In this document: in pieces, positions 10,737-18,617 of the stretch
Position numbering within the stretch: the first letter of the stretch is position 1
Layout: the number at the start of each line of letters is the position of its first letter
Origin: Candidatus Nitrotoga sp. M5
Lineage (GTDB): Bacteria; Pseudomonadota; Gammaproteobacteria; Burkholderiales; Gallionellaceae
Assembly: GCF_927904885.1 (NCBI RefSeq)
Contig: NZ_CAKMNW010000005.1
Coordinates: 1 to 64,000 of the forward strand
DNA: 64,000 nucleotides
Direction of reading: 5' to 3'
Made by a program: the position numbers and the translations under genes
Notes under the pieces: generated by a model
The model's database searches: none
Told to the model about the DNA's origin: nothing
What the model saw: only the letters and a program-made list of their open reading frames with translations

Positions 10737-10915
10737 GGGCGCCTCTAAAAATTCAAGTTTCTAATCACGGCAAGGCACGAATAAAAAATTTGAGTACTGC
10801 ATAGATGTTGAAATGTAGGCGATAATTTTTTTCGAGTAACGCTGCCTTGAGACGGAACGAGATTAGCAAGTTAGCCGCAAAGCGGCTACTCGCAAAATTG
10901 AATTTTTTGAGGGCC
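10737..10915. repeat. Terminal-inverted-repeat element, copy 1 (MITE-like)
   Basis: The left end GGGCGCCTCTAAAAATTCAA and right end TTGAATTTTTTGAGGGCCC are inverted copies of each other. The interior has no coding frame. The right half shares the string GCGGCTACTCGCAAAATTG with copies at 40438 and 52575. It lies between the exported cyclophilin and lpxH, and its right end is 30 bp from the lpxH start. Confidence 0.8.
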
Positions 10916-10944
10916 CTAAATTCCTTTAGGGTTCCACCCATTCT

Positions 10945-11673
10945 GTGGCCTACAGTTTAATTATTTCTGACCTGCATCTCTGTGCGGAGCAACCGCTCAG
11001 CATGCAGGTATTTTTACACTTTATTCATCAGATTGCGCCTGGAGCAGACGCACTCTACATTCTCGGTGATTTATTCGAATACTGGGCGGGTGATGATGAC
11101 ATCGACGATCCATTTAATTGCCAGATCATCAATGCTTTGCACGCACTCTCCGTCAGCGGCACTCGCATCAGTATTATGCATGGTAATCGCGATCTGCTAA
11201 TGGGCCAGACACTTGCACAAGCCAGCGGTGCCACGCTGCTAGCTGACCCTACGCTACTTGACCTGTATGGCACGCCGACGTTGTTCATCCATGGCGACAC
11301 TCTCTGCACTGACGATATTGCTTATCAAGATTTCCGTAAACAAGTACATGAGCCAATATGGCAACAGAACTTTCTTGCCCAACCGCTGGCGCAGCGCAAG
11401 GCCCTCATTGCGCAACTGCGTGCACGTAGTGAGAATGAAAAAATGCACAAGAGTGATGACATCATGGACGTCAATCTGGATGCAGTTGTAAGCCTGCTAA
11501 AGAGGCATAATTATCCGCGTTTGATCCATGGGCACACACATCGGCAAAAGCGTCACCTGCATATGGTGGATGGCCATAGTTGCGAGCGTTGGGTGCTAGG
11601 AGACTGGCACGACACAGGGAATGCCTTGCGCTGCGATGCTATGGGGTGTAATTGGCAAACGATTACTTTTTAG
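10945..11673 (+). CDS. lpxH: UDP-2,3-diacylglucosamine diphosphatase
   Basis: LpxH hydrolyses UDP-2,3-diacylglucosamine to lipid X in lipid A synthesis, acting at the inner membrane. The 242-residue protein carries the calcineurin-type metal motifs in order: SDLHL (D9, H11), GDLFEYW, GNRDLLMG, HGD and HGHTHR. It starts at GTG 10945; no better ATG matches the family start. It follows the cyclophilins, a common arrangement in betaproteobacteria. Its 3' end overlaps the convergent nuclease gene by 11 bp. Confidence 0.95.
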   Translation: MAYSLIISDLHLCAEQPLSMQVFLHFIHQIAPGADALYILGDLFEYWAGDDDIDDPFNCQIINALHALSVSGTRISIMHGNRDLLMGQTLAQASGATLLADPTLLDLYGTPTLFIHGDTLCTDDIAYQDFRKQVHEPIWQQNFLAQPLAQRKALIAQLRARSENEKMHKSDDIMDVNLDAVVSLLKRHNYPRLIHGHTHRQKRHLHMVDGHSCERWVLGDWHDTGNALRCDAMGCNWQTITF

Positions 11674-12313
11674 CACGGCACAAACTCTCGCACGGTACGC
11701 CATCGCGATTCTTGTCCAAAGATCTCGCATTGCAATTCGATAGATAAAAAATTGCTTCGTCGCAACCGTTCATTTGTGAACAATATCGCTTGCTACCGCA
11801 GAGATTATTTTTTACAGCATAGTATTGTCGAGACGCTGCATGTGTTTTGCGCCATTTCCTCGGAGGTATCGGATTACTTTGTGCCCATAACCCGCGCTTC
11901 GCTTTCATAGCGTCATTCTGCAATGCGCGCAATACTTTACGATTGCTGGAACGAGAATACTCCCACGCCATTCCGCGCTTCACCTGTTCGTGGTTAACGT
12001 TCAATTCGCCCACTTTGATCCGCGCCACCAGCCTGCCATAAACATCCTCTGCTCGGCTATCTACATGCACTTGTTTATTTAGCACCAGCTTGGCCAGCGA
12101 TTGCCTGGATTTTGCACCGAACGCCTGCGTTATTTCAGGTGCATCGATCTCGGCCAGCCGCACCTTGATCCGTAAATTGTCGCGTAATAAAAGAACAGTA
12201 TCGCCATCCATCACGTAGATTACCTCGGCTGTAAATTTTTCAGCGTGAGCGGCATTGAGCGTACAAAGCAGAAGTAGTGCAGCTACAAACCCATTGTTAA
12301 GGACACATTTCAC
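11663..12313 (-). CDS. Secreted thermonuclease-like protein with Excalibur domain
   Basis: A 216-residue exported protein. A signal peptide ends in AAHA near residue 24. A staphylococcal-nuclease fold follows, with the Ca/active-site pattern MDGDT, VRLAEIDAPE and DVYGRLVARI (catalytic Arg, Asp and Glu present). The C-terminal 40 residues form an Excalibur Ca-binding domain (paired Cys, DKNRDGVPCESLC). I chose GTG 12313 because it overlaps the pgpA stop as GTGA, typical of translational coupling; the longer frame would put about 30 unlikely residues before the leader. Last gene of the thiL-pgpA-nuclease unit. Confidence 0.85.
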   Translation of the reverse strand: MKCVLNNGFVAALLLLCTLNAAHAEKFTAEVIYVMDGDTVLLLRDNLRIKVRLAEIDAPEITQAFGAKSRQSLAKLVLNKQVHVDSRAEDVYGRLVARIKVGELNVNHEQVKRGMAWEYSRSSNRKVLRALQNDAMKAKRGLWAQSNPIPPRKWRKTHAASRQYYAVKNNLCGSKRYCSQMNGCDEAIFYLSNCNARSLDKNRDGVPCESLCRAKK

Positions 12314-12813
12314 AGAAGCACACTTTTCACCAGCGCCAAGACCAGTAGAGCGTAGCCCGCCGCAAGAATGTCGTCGAACATGACGCCGAGACCGCCGTGC
12401 CATGACTTGTCAAAGTAACGAATGGGCGGCGGCTTGACTATGTCAAAAAATCGGAACAACGAAAACGCCAGCAGTTGCCAAAAAAAACCTTCGGGTGTAA
12501 AAAATAGCACCAGCAGAAAAGCTACAATCTCGTCCCACACCATCCCACCGTGGTCCGGCACACCCAGTGCTTCGCCGGTTTTGTCGCATACCCACACCCC
12601 TACGACGAAGGCCACGATCAACATTAAAATAAATTGCACATCAGTCAGATGTTCTGCAAGATACCAATACATCGGGAAAGCAGCCAATGTACCCGCTGTG
12701 CCGGGTGCTTTGGGAAACAGCCCGCTGCCAAAACCGAAGGAGAGGAAATGTGCGGGGTGACTAAAGATAAAGCGCCACGAAGGCTGCACGCTGCAATCAG
12801 CGGAAGTGGTCAT
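12310..12813 (-). CDS. pgpA: Phosphatidylglycerophosphatase A
   Basis: PgpA dephosphorylates phosphatidylglycerol phosphate in the inner membrane. From the ATG at 12813 it has 167 residues. Family signatures are present: GFGSGLFPKAPGTAGTL near the N-terminus, VWDEIVAF, FRFFDIVKPPPI and WHGGLGVMFDD, with several hydrophobic segments. An alternative ATG lies at 12840. The start lies inside the 3' end of thiL, and the stop overlaps the nuclease start by 4 bp. A thiL-pgpA pair is a standard proteobacterial operon. Confidence 0.95.
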   Translation of the reverse strand: MTTSADCSVQPSWRFIFSHPAHFLSFGFGSGLFPKAPGTAGTLAAFPMYWYLAEHLTDVQFILMLIVAFVVGVWVCDKTGEALGVPDHGGMVWDEIVAFLLVLFFTPEGFFWQLLAFSLFRFFDIVKPPPIRYFDKSWHGGLGVMFDDILAAGYALLVLALVKSVLL

Positions 12814-13753
12814 AGCCCGGCTCCTCAATGTTGATAACACTGCCGTCCGCAGCTCGCACTATGCACTGCTTTTCCGCCGTGATGGTGCCAATGCGTGTCA
12901 GCAACAACCCGAGATTGGCAGCGATTTTTTCCACTTCAGAACGGTCCTCAACGGATACGGTAAAACAAAGCTCATAATCATCGCCCCCAGCCAGCACACA
13001 GCACTTGCCCAGTGATTGCTCAAGATAACGTTGCATTGTGCTGGAAGCTGGCAGAGCGTTGAATGTAATTTCAGCGCCAACATTAGAGCATTTCAGAATG
13101 TGGCCGAGATCTGCCAGCAGACCATCTGAAATGTCTATTGCACAGTGCGCTACACCCCGTAGTGCTAGCCCCAGTGCCACACGCGGCACTGGTTGGTGTA
13201 ACGCCGAAGTACAAGCCGCAAAATCTTTCGCAGCCAATTGCATATGCCCTTGCACATGCGCCAACGCCAGTGCAGCATCACCCAATACACCGGACACCCA
13301 AACATCGTCACCAACCTGTGCACCCGAACGCCGCAACGCCGCACCGCGCGGTACTTCACCCATGATCGTGATGCACAAATTTAGCGGTCCTCGGGTGGTG
13401 TCACCACCAATCAGCTCTACGTGGTGTTCATCTGCCAACGCAAACAATCCCGCGCTGAATTTTTCCAGCCACATCTCATCAACCTCGGGCAGTGACAAAG
13501 CCAAAGTCGCCCAACGCGGCTGCGCCGCCATCGCCGCCATGTCGGACAAGTTTACTGCCAGTGCTTTGTAACCAAGAGAAAAAGGATTTGTATCAGGAAA
13601 GAAATGCGTTCCGCTCACCAGCATATCGGTTGACACTGCCAGTTCCATACCACTCCCAACACGCAGAAGTGCGGCATCGTCGCCTACACCCAACATTGCG
13701 CCAGGCGTGCTACGGGTGAAGAAACGGCGGATTAAATCAAATTCGGAAACCAT
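12797..13753 (-). CDS. thiL: Thiamine-monophosphate kinase
   Basis: ThiL phosphorylates thiamine monophosphate to thiamine diphosphate using ATP. The 318-residue length fits. Visible motifs are GVGDDAALLR, the STDMLVSGTHFFPD metal-binding stretch, the AVNLSDMAAM segment, GGDTTRGPL, ISDGLLADLGH and GGDDYELCF. It heads the thiL-pgpA-nuclease unit. Other thiamine genes (thiD, thiE) sit at 48-49.5 kb. The promoter should be in 13754-13976, which also holds an 8-bp inverted repeat (TAGCAGCC/GGCTGCTA) around 13799-13833. Confidence 0.97.
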   Translation of the reverse strand: MVSEFDLIRRFFTRSTPGAMLGVGDDAALLRVGSGMELAVSTDMLVSGTHFFPDTNPFSLGYKALAVNLSDMAAMAAQPRWATLALSLPEVDEMWLEKFSAGLFALADEHHVELIGGDTTRGPLNLCITIMGEVPRGAALRRSGAQVGDDVWVSGVLGDAALALAHVQGHMQLAAKDFAACTSALHQPVPRVALGLALRGVAHCAIDISDGLLADLGHILKCSNVGAEITFNALPASSTMQRYLEQSLGKCCVLAGGDDYELCFTVSVEDRSEVEKIAANLGLLLTRIGTITAEKQCIVRAADGSVINIEEPGYDHFR

Positions 13754-13976
13754 GAACTGATTTTACCGCAAACCGGCGACCAACCCGGGCAACAATGCTA
13801 GCAGCCGATTTCCTTTATGTCCGACAGGCTGCTAAGAAACCCTTAAATACTCGTCTTGCCTGCGAAGGTGAGAATTCGGAGTTTTAAAATATGCTGTAGA
13901 TACAGTTTTTTATGTATTAACGTTTACGATAAAACGATGTAAATTAAAAATTTTTAAAAATCCCCTCTTGCTACGA

Positions 13977-15215
13977 TCATGGCAAGCTATCAATAAACTT
14001 TTTCATGGATATTTTAAGCGTTGAAAAATTTGGGTTAGCCATTAAACGGCGTAAAGTCCCGGCTTTAAGGTTGTCTTCGGTTAACTCACCCAGCAAAACT
14101 TGTTCTGAATTTTGGTTGCAAGCATCGTATTTTTTAATTTCATCTGGATAATAGTGTATGCAATTTGAATACTCTCCCATCATTCCATAGTACGCATCAT
14201 CTAAAGGCAAGGTAATAGAAGTATGTGCAGCACTTAATATTTTCTGTTCAGGAAAAACGCTGTTTACCAACTCCACTTGTTCTGCTGGAATATCGGGCGG
14301 AAATTTATTAGTGTCGACCGTATAAAGCACCAGTTTATTGGAATCATGTCGCGAATGAGCCATAAAATCTAAAGTGGCCGAAGTATAAACCGTCGTGTCG
14401 TCCTGACTGACAGCAGTAAACACGGGAATTTTCAGCACGTGCTTATCCAGCTGAGATTGCACTTCCTGCGTCAACCCATATATCTGGGCAGCGGCATTTT
14501 TAGTGAACGACTCGTATCTGTAAATAGCCTTGTCAGGCATGATGCTGACCCACTTTGCTGATGGCATCAACCAACTGTAAATTTTATGTATATTGGCCAA
14601 GGCAGCCAATGGCGTAACTTTTAAAGCCGGAGCATAAAGGAACAATCCACGTACTCGATCGTCTTTCAATGCCTGGTTAATGCTTAGCGTGCCACCGGTA
14701 GAAAACCCTGCCAGATAGATTTCATCAGCCTCGGTGGCGAGCTGGTCGGTGCCATAAGCTACCGCCTTTGCCCACTCCTGCCATGTTACATCCAGCAAGT
14801 CCCCCGGCTGCGTGCCGTGTCCAGGTAACAACACTGCCATGACACGGAAACAGTTTTCCTGAAAAAAAGAAGCCAGTGCGTGCATGGAATAAGGAGCATC
14901 GGTCAAACCATGGGTAAGCAGAACGCCGCGTCGATAAGGTTTCTCACCTCCTTTTTGGCAACTCTCTGCCGGCTTTAATTCAAAAGGCGCATTGCCATCG
15001 AGCACCTTTTCCATCTCGGCCCCACTACTTCCAGAACGTACTTTTGTAATCATGGCGCGGCTATCTGCCACGTATTCCGAAAACGTCAATTGGCCGCTAT
15101 TAAACTGAGTATTTAAGCCAGATGGCTGATGCCTCGCTCCCAGTGGTGTAGTTGTCCCGCATGCTTGTAACAACAGAAGCGGAATCCCTAAAAAAATAGT
15201 TTTAAGTCGTTTCAT
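13977..15215 (-). CDS. Alpha/beta-hydrolase lipoprotein
   Basis: A 412-residue lipoprotein with lipobox LLQAC (C19) and an alpha/beta-hydrolase domain. An oxyanion-type HGLTDAPYS loop is followed by the nucleophile elbow GFSTGG. A later Asp (SQDDTTVY) and His (AAHTSITLP) are in the usual order of a Ser-Asp-His triad. The substrate is unknown; lysophospholipase/carboxylesterase-type enzymes share this layout. It stands alone between thiL and the integron region and may mark the boundary of the core genome. Confidence 0.8.
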   Translation of the reverse strand: MKRLKTIFLGIPLLLLQACGTTTPLGARHQPSGLNTQFNSGQLTFSEYVADSRAMITKVRSGSSGAEMEKVLDGNAPFELKPAESCQKGGEKPYRRGVLLTHGLTDAPYSMHALASFFQENCFRVMAVLLPGHGTQPGDLLDVTWQEWAKAVAYGTDQLATEADEIYLAGFSTGGTLSINQALKDDRVRGLFLYAPALKVTPLAALANIHKIYSWLMPSAKWVSIMPDKAIYRYESFTKNAAAQIYGLTQEVQSQLDKHVLKIPVFTAVSQDDTTVYTSATLDFMAHSRHDSNKLVLYTVDTNKFPPDIPAEQVELVNSVFPEQKILSAAHTSITLPLDDAYYGMMGEYSNCIHYYPDEIKKYDACNQNSEQVLLGELTEDNLKAGTLRRLMANPNFSTLKISMKKFIDSLP

Positions 15216-15241
15216 TTCTGCCCCTATTTACATTGCTCGGT

Positions 15242-15640
15242 TTAATAAAATAGCACCTCGTTCAGGGTTGAGATGATTGGTAATTCTTTCGAAGCTTTGG
15301 CTTGTATGACGCTATCTAACCACAGTAATTTGATTTCCGATACCTAACAATATAAAAAATTAACAACGCCGATTTCGCTTGGTTTTGGGCTGAAGCGGAG
15401 ACCTTGCCCACAGCGGCAAGATGCGTCAGAAACTCCTCGATATCCTGCGCAGCTAAATTTTTCGGGTGTCTTGCCGTGGAAGTAAATATAACGTTTAATC
15501 CAGTCCACATAACATTGTTTGGTTCAGGTAGCATAGTGCTTCACCCGTAACTTATCGCGTTTGATCTAGCAATTTGGGGGCGTATTCATGCCGTTCTTAT
15601 CGGAAAGTTAAGAGTGTGCGGAATTTTCACATCCGATTAA
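15242..15640 (-). pseudogene. intI: Integron-integrase remnant 1 (tyrosine recombinase N-terminal part)
   Basis: Reading the minus strand across frames gives, in order, PPKLLDQ-like, RDKLRVKHYAT, VDWIKRYIYFHGK, RHPKNLAAQDIEEFLTHLAAVGKVSAS, NQAKSALL and a decayed tail VIQAKASKELPI. This is the SAM-like N-terminal domain of IntI-type recombinases. There are at least two stops or frameshifts, and the catalytic R-H-R-Y domain is entirely missing. It matches the second remnant at 29340 closely. It points away from the plus-strand cassettes, as integrase genes do in real integrons. Confidence 0.85.
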
Positions 15641-15727
15641 AGCAATGTTCTACATTGATATTTTGAGGTGATACACCTCGAAGGTGCTTTTATCGGCATT
15701 TTTTAGGGCGACTACTTGACGTTATGA
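15641..15727. other. attI-like leader of integron remnant 1
   Basis: This segment lies directly upstream of the broken integrase and ends in GTTATGA (15721-15727), a recombination-core-like heptamer. It matches 29794-29874 upstream of the second remnant: both contain TTGATATTTT, then ACAC.TCGAA.GTGCTTTTATCGGCA, then a GTTA core. Conservation of this non-coding leader with the integrase suggests attI plus the cassette promoter. The exact attI limits are inferred. Confidence 0.6.
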
Positions 15728-15757
15728 GCAAGACTAAACATGATTTGAGAGGAATGG

Positions 15758-16510
15758 ATGCCAGCAGATAATTACATAAGGGCAGTGCTTGCCAAGTACG
15801 CTGTGAATGTTGCAGGTGCGAAGGCTGCAGGGAATTTCTTGTACCCAATTATACAGCGCTGGGCAGGAAATTTTTTGGTGTGCGCGGAATTTTCAGGTTC
15901 TCTTAGCAAGGGGACTGCGGTAACAATAAGTACCGATGCCGACATTTTTATATCTCTGTCCTCTTCCACTCCAGATACTCTAGAGAATATCTACAACACT
16001 CTCTGCAATGCTGTAGCGTCAGCCGGCTATCCGGTTAAACGCCAGAATGTTTCATTGGGAACAAGCGTGAACGGTTTTAAAATCGATCTAGTACCAGGAC
16101 GACGGCAATCGCCTAATGGGAATGATCACAGTCTATGGAAAGATAGGTCAAAAACCTGGACAAAAACAAATATTCAAACCCATATAGGATTAGTCTCGAA
16201 AAGTCGGCGATTAGAGGAGATTCGCGCGGTAAAAATATGGCGTAGCCTCCACGGTATCGAGTTCCCCTCCATCCACCTTGAATTAGTGGTAATTGAGGCT
16301 CTTCGGAACGCAAGAGTTGGAAACGTAGCAAGCAATCTGAGTTTAGTTTTGGATTATTTGAGAGATGGTTTTGAACGTGCCCGATTCATCGATCCAGCGA
16401 ACACAAACAACATCATCTCTGACGATCTTGCATTGGCGCAAAAAAGGGCAATAGGACGACAAGCTGGAATATCTCGGGCAAAGCCGACATACGATCAGGT
16501 TATTTGGTGA
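15758..16510 (+). CDS. Nucleotidyltransferase of the OAS/CD-NTase-like superfamily
   Basis: This 250-residue protein has a polymerase-beta-type NTase core: GS at 47-48 (FSGSLSKGT), the metal pair D60/D62 in STDADIFISL, and a third acidic residue D110 in FKIDLVPG. All catalytic residues are therefore present. The GS-x-DxD plus IDLVPG layout resembles CD-NTase/OAS or CCA-adding enzymes. A GAGAGGA ribosome site precedes ATG 15758. It is the first gene after attI-like site 1 and overlaps the DUF6602 gene (TGATG), so the two form one cassette and probably one system. I infer a defence role; the product nucleotide is unknown. Confidence 0.75.
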   Translation: MPADNYIRAVLAKYAVNVAGAKAAGNFLYPIIQRWAGNFLVCAEFSGSLSKGTAVTISTDADIFISLSSSTPDTLENIYNTLCNAVASAGYPVKRQNVSLGTSVNGFKIDLVPGRRQSPNGNDHSLWKDRSKTWTKTNIQTHIGLVSKSRRLEEIRAVKIWRSLHGIEFPSIHLELVVIEALRNARVGNVASNLSLVLDYLRDGFERARFIDPANTNNIISDDLALAQKRAIGRQAGISRAKPTYDQVIW

Positions 16511-17277
16511 TGGCAAAAAATCGTGCAAAAAAAGAATCGATGGCTGATGGTGCTTCATTTTTAAGGAATGCTTTCGCGGCAGAAGAGCAAGTCCTTGCGC
16601 TCGAAATTAGCCTAGCTTCTTCCTCTATCCCTCATAACGGTACTGCCGGCTCCATAAATGAAAGACATTTTATAGATCTGCTGAGGCGGTACCTCCCAAA
16701 ACGCTACGAGGTGGATTCTGCAATTGTGATCGATAGCGAGGGAAAAACGAGCCACCAGATAGATGTGGTGATTTTTGATAATCAATACACGCCGACTCTT
16801 CTAGATCAAAAAAACCACCGGTTCGTACCTGCAGAAGCTGTCTATGCAGTACTAGAGGTAAAACCAAAAATCGATAAAGAATACCTGGAATACGCGGGTG
16901 ATAAGGCGAAATCGGTTCGTGCTTTGCACAGGACCTCGATACCTATTAGACACGCGGGAGGAGAGTTTCCTGCGAAACCTCATTTTCCAATAATTGCTGG
17001 AATCGTAGCTCCAGCAGTTAGCTGGAGCAAAGAGCTTAATGCCGAAGCTTTCCGAAGTGTATTGAAAACTTTAGAAAATAGCAGAGGGATTGATTGCGGA
17101 GTAGGGTTAAGCTCGGGCGCGTTTGATTTATACGATGGAGAGTTAGTAGTCAGAGATGGAGAAAATTCACTGATTTACTTTGTCTTTCGTCTGCTTCAAC
17201 AGCTTCAGTCAATGGGAACGGTGCCAGCAGTTGATTGGAATAGTTACGCGACAGTATTAAGCAACGTACGCTCATAA
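16510..17277 (+). CDS. DUF6602 protein, PD-(D/E)XK nuclease-like
   Basis: A 255-residue protein matching my recollection of DUF6602. It contains a restriction-endonuclease-like core: E51 in SINERHF, D85 in IDVVIFD, and E116-x-K118 in VYAVLEVKPK. This is the E...D...ExK order of PD-(D/E)XK nucleases. ATG 16510 shares its A with the TGA of the nucleotidyltransferase, so translation is coupled. The C-terminal half (GLSSGAFDLYDGELVV) is unassigned. An attC-like palindrome begins inside its stop codon region, closing the cassette. I infer an effector nuclease controlled by, or acting with, the upstream enzyme. Confidence 0.7.
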   Translation: MAKNRAKKESMADGASFLRNAFAAEEQVLALEISLASSSIPHNGTAGSINERHFIDLLRRYLPKRYEVDSAIVIDSEGKTSHQIDVVIFDNQYTPTLLDQKNHRFVPAEAVYAVLEVKPKIDKEYLEYAGDKAKSVRALHRTSIPIRHAGGEFPAKPHFPIIAGIVAPAVSWSKELNAEAFRSVLKTLENSRGIDCGVGLSSGAFDLYDGELVVRDGENSLIYFVFRLLQQLQSMGTVPAVDWNSYATVLSNVRS

Positions 17278-17341
17278 CAAGGGGCTCCAAGGGACGTCAA
17301 AAAGCTGCGCTTTTTGCCGACCCTGAGCCCAAGCGTTAACT
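17274..17341 (+). repeat. attC-like site 1
   Basis: An imperfect palindrome: GGGCTC, AGGG, CG and CAAAAAGC on the left pair with GCTTTTTG, CG, CCCT and GAGCCC on the right, with a few unpaired bases. It starts at TAAC and ends at GCGTTAACT. The layout (complementary core ends, bulged bases, cassette gene stop at its left edge) is that of an integron attC. Confidence 0.85.
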
Positions 17342-17365
17342 GCCTTCAAACAATAGGAAGTATTT

Positions 17366-17758
17366 ATGAAAGAAATTACTCGAATTAACCATATTGGACT
17401 GAGAGTAAAGGATCTTAGAACGTCCAGACAGTTTTATGAAAAGCTAGGATTTGTATTTCTTGTTGGACCAGTTGGCTCGGAACCTGTTGCAATAATGGAA
17501 CATCCATCTGGTGTGAATATCAACTTTATTCTAAATTCTACGGATGAGACACCTAGTAATGTCTTGATGGATACTCCAGATAAACACACGGGTTACACTC
17601 ATATCGCTCTAGAGATTACAAATACCAATGCTGTCGAGGAACAGCTTTTAAATCATGGAATAGCTATTACAGAAAAAGTAGAACTTGAAGGAGCGAATTT
17701 CTTTTTCATACGAGACCCGGATGAAAATGTCATCGAATTTCATAAGCCTGCCCAATAG
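17366..17758 (+). CDS. VOC (glyoxalase/bleomycin-resistance) family protein
   Basis: A 130-residue protein with two beta-alpha-beta-beta-beta modules. The first starts INHIGLRVKDLRTSRQFYEKLGF and the second starts GYTHIALEITN; it ends FIRDPDENVIEFHKP. Putative metal ligands are H9, E (GSEPVAIMEH region), H (YTHIALEI) and the final E of NVIEFH. Members include glyoxalases, ring-cleavage dioxygenases and antibiotic-binding proteins, so substrate is open. An AGGAAG ribosome site precedes the ATG. It is a single-gene cassette bounded by attC-like sites 1 and 2. Confidence 0.85.
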   Translation: MKEITRINHIGLRVKDLRTSRQFYEKLGFVFLVGPVGSEPVAIMEHPSGVNINFILNSTDETPSNVLMDTPDKHTGYTHIALEITNTNAVEEQLLNHGIAITEKVELEGANFFFIRDPDENVIEFHKPAQ

Positions 17759-17767
17759 AAATAAGGC

Positions 17768-17830
17768 AGTTAACAAGCGGCTCCAGTTCGACGCGCACAA
17801 AGCGCGCGCGTCTAAGCCGGGACGTTAGGT
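17768..17830 (+). repeat. attC-like site 2
   Basis: It runs from AGTTAAC to a perfect GTTAGGT core (17824-17830). The arms GCGGCTCC...GACGCGC and GCGCGCGTC...GCCGGGAC pair with small bulges. The size (63 nt) and structure fit a short attC. It closes the VOC cassette. Confidence 0.85.
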
Positions 17831-17839
17831 TGTAGGAAC

Positions 17840-18200
17840 ATGATTTTAAGAAAGGTGCTTTTCTCGATATCATCTGTTTATATAGTGTTGCTGTTAATTG
17901 CGGTAGTGCTGAGGGTTACCCGAATATTTGAATGGCGTCTACGTTCCAAGCAGCGATGACTTCCGTAAGCTCAAGAAATGCGTAGCCATCCGTCGCCGCG
18001 TTGTTCGCCAAAACGAACATTCGAGAACTGCAACAACTGCTCACTTTTCTTCGACGTCTGTACGAAGCACTGTGGCAGCTGTTCAACAACGGGTGCAGGC
18101 CAACTCTCAGGCCAGCGCGTTATTCAGTACCATTCGGGTCAAAGCTCTTTTAATCATCTTAAACGGATTCGAGAAGCATGACAGACAGGAACGCCGCTAG
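17840..18200 (+). pseudogene. Broken small membrane-protein gene
   Basis: An ATG at 17840, ten bases after the attC core, begins a hydrophobic N-terminus (SSVYIVLLLIAVVLRVT) that stops at 17959. A one-base shift near 17928 lets the frame continue as NGVYVPSSDDFRKLKKC... to 18200. A frameshifted one-TM cassette gene is the simplest reading. I recognise no family, and there is no clean attC behind it. Confidence 0.4.
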
Positions 18201-18252
18201 GCAGTGATTTGTTTCGTGAGAAGGCAAAGGGCAGCCGTCACCCCGGCAACAG

Positions 18253-18549
18253 TTAAAAAATCAGATTTTTCTGGGTGATGACGAATTTGTAAATAACATT
18301 CAATGCAAGCTTAACCTCGAAGAATCGCTTAAAGACATACCCAAAAAGCAAAAACAGGCACCCGTAAAACCATTGAGCTATTTTGCTGAGCGATATCAAA
18401 CCTGCGACCAAAGCCTGACCTAGGCATATTGGAGTGGGCACTATACGCTCGCCTAAGTGGGTGAATATAGTGGTGTGAGTTATGCCACCATGAGCATAGC
18501 AGTGAAACAAGCGGAAAACAGGATGGCTAATGTTAAATGTGAGGCCTGA
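18253..18549 (+). pseudogene. Transposase remnant 1 (RAYT/Y1-type C-terminal region)
   Basis: One frame with two internal stops reads QIFLGDDEFVNNIQCKL, LEESLKDIPKKQ, KPLSYFAERY, AYWSGHYTL and VGEYSGVSYATMSIAVKQ. This is the C-terminal linker and helix-turn-helix typical of REP-associated tyrosine-transposase relatives. The catalytic N-terminal domain is absent. A closely related fragment is at 22028. The two flank the PaaK-like and CrtI-like genes in the same orientation. Confidence 0.65.
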
Positions 18550-18617
18550 CACCGTGGTTTAGAGGTGTCGCTCAACTTGAAACGTTATAAGACTGAGGAA
18601 CGTTAGAGGTTATTTGC

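Noticed and set aside
13799-13835. Copy of the fold-back element before thiL
   Set aside because: It shares only GTCCGACAGGCTGC-like bases with the element; length is too short to call a copy.
15242-15640. Intact xerC/xerD-type recombinase
   Set aside because: Only the N-terminal SAM-like part is recognisable, with stops and frameshifts; no catalytic Arg/His/Tyr region follows.
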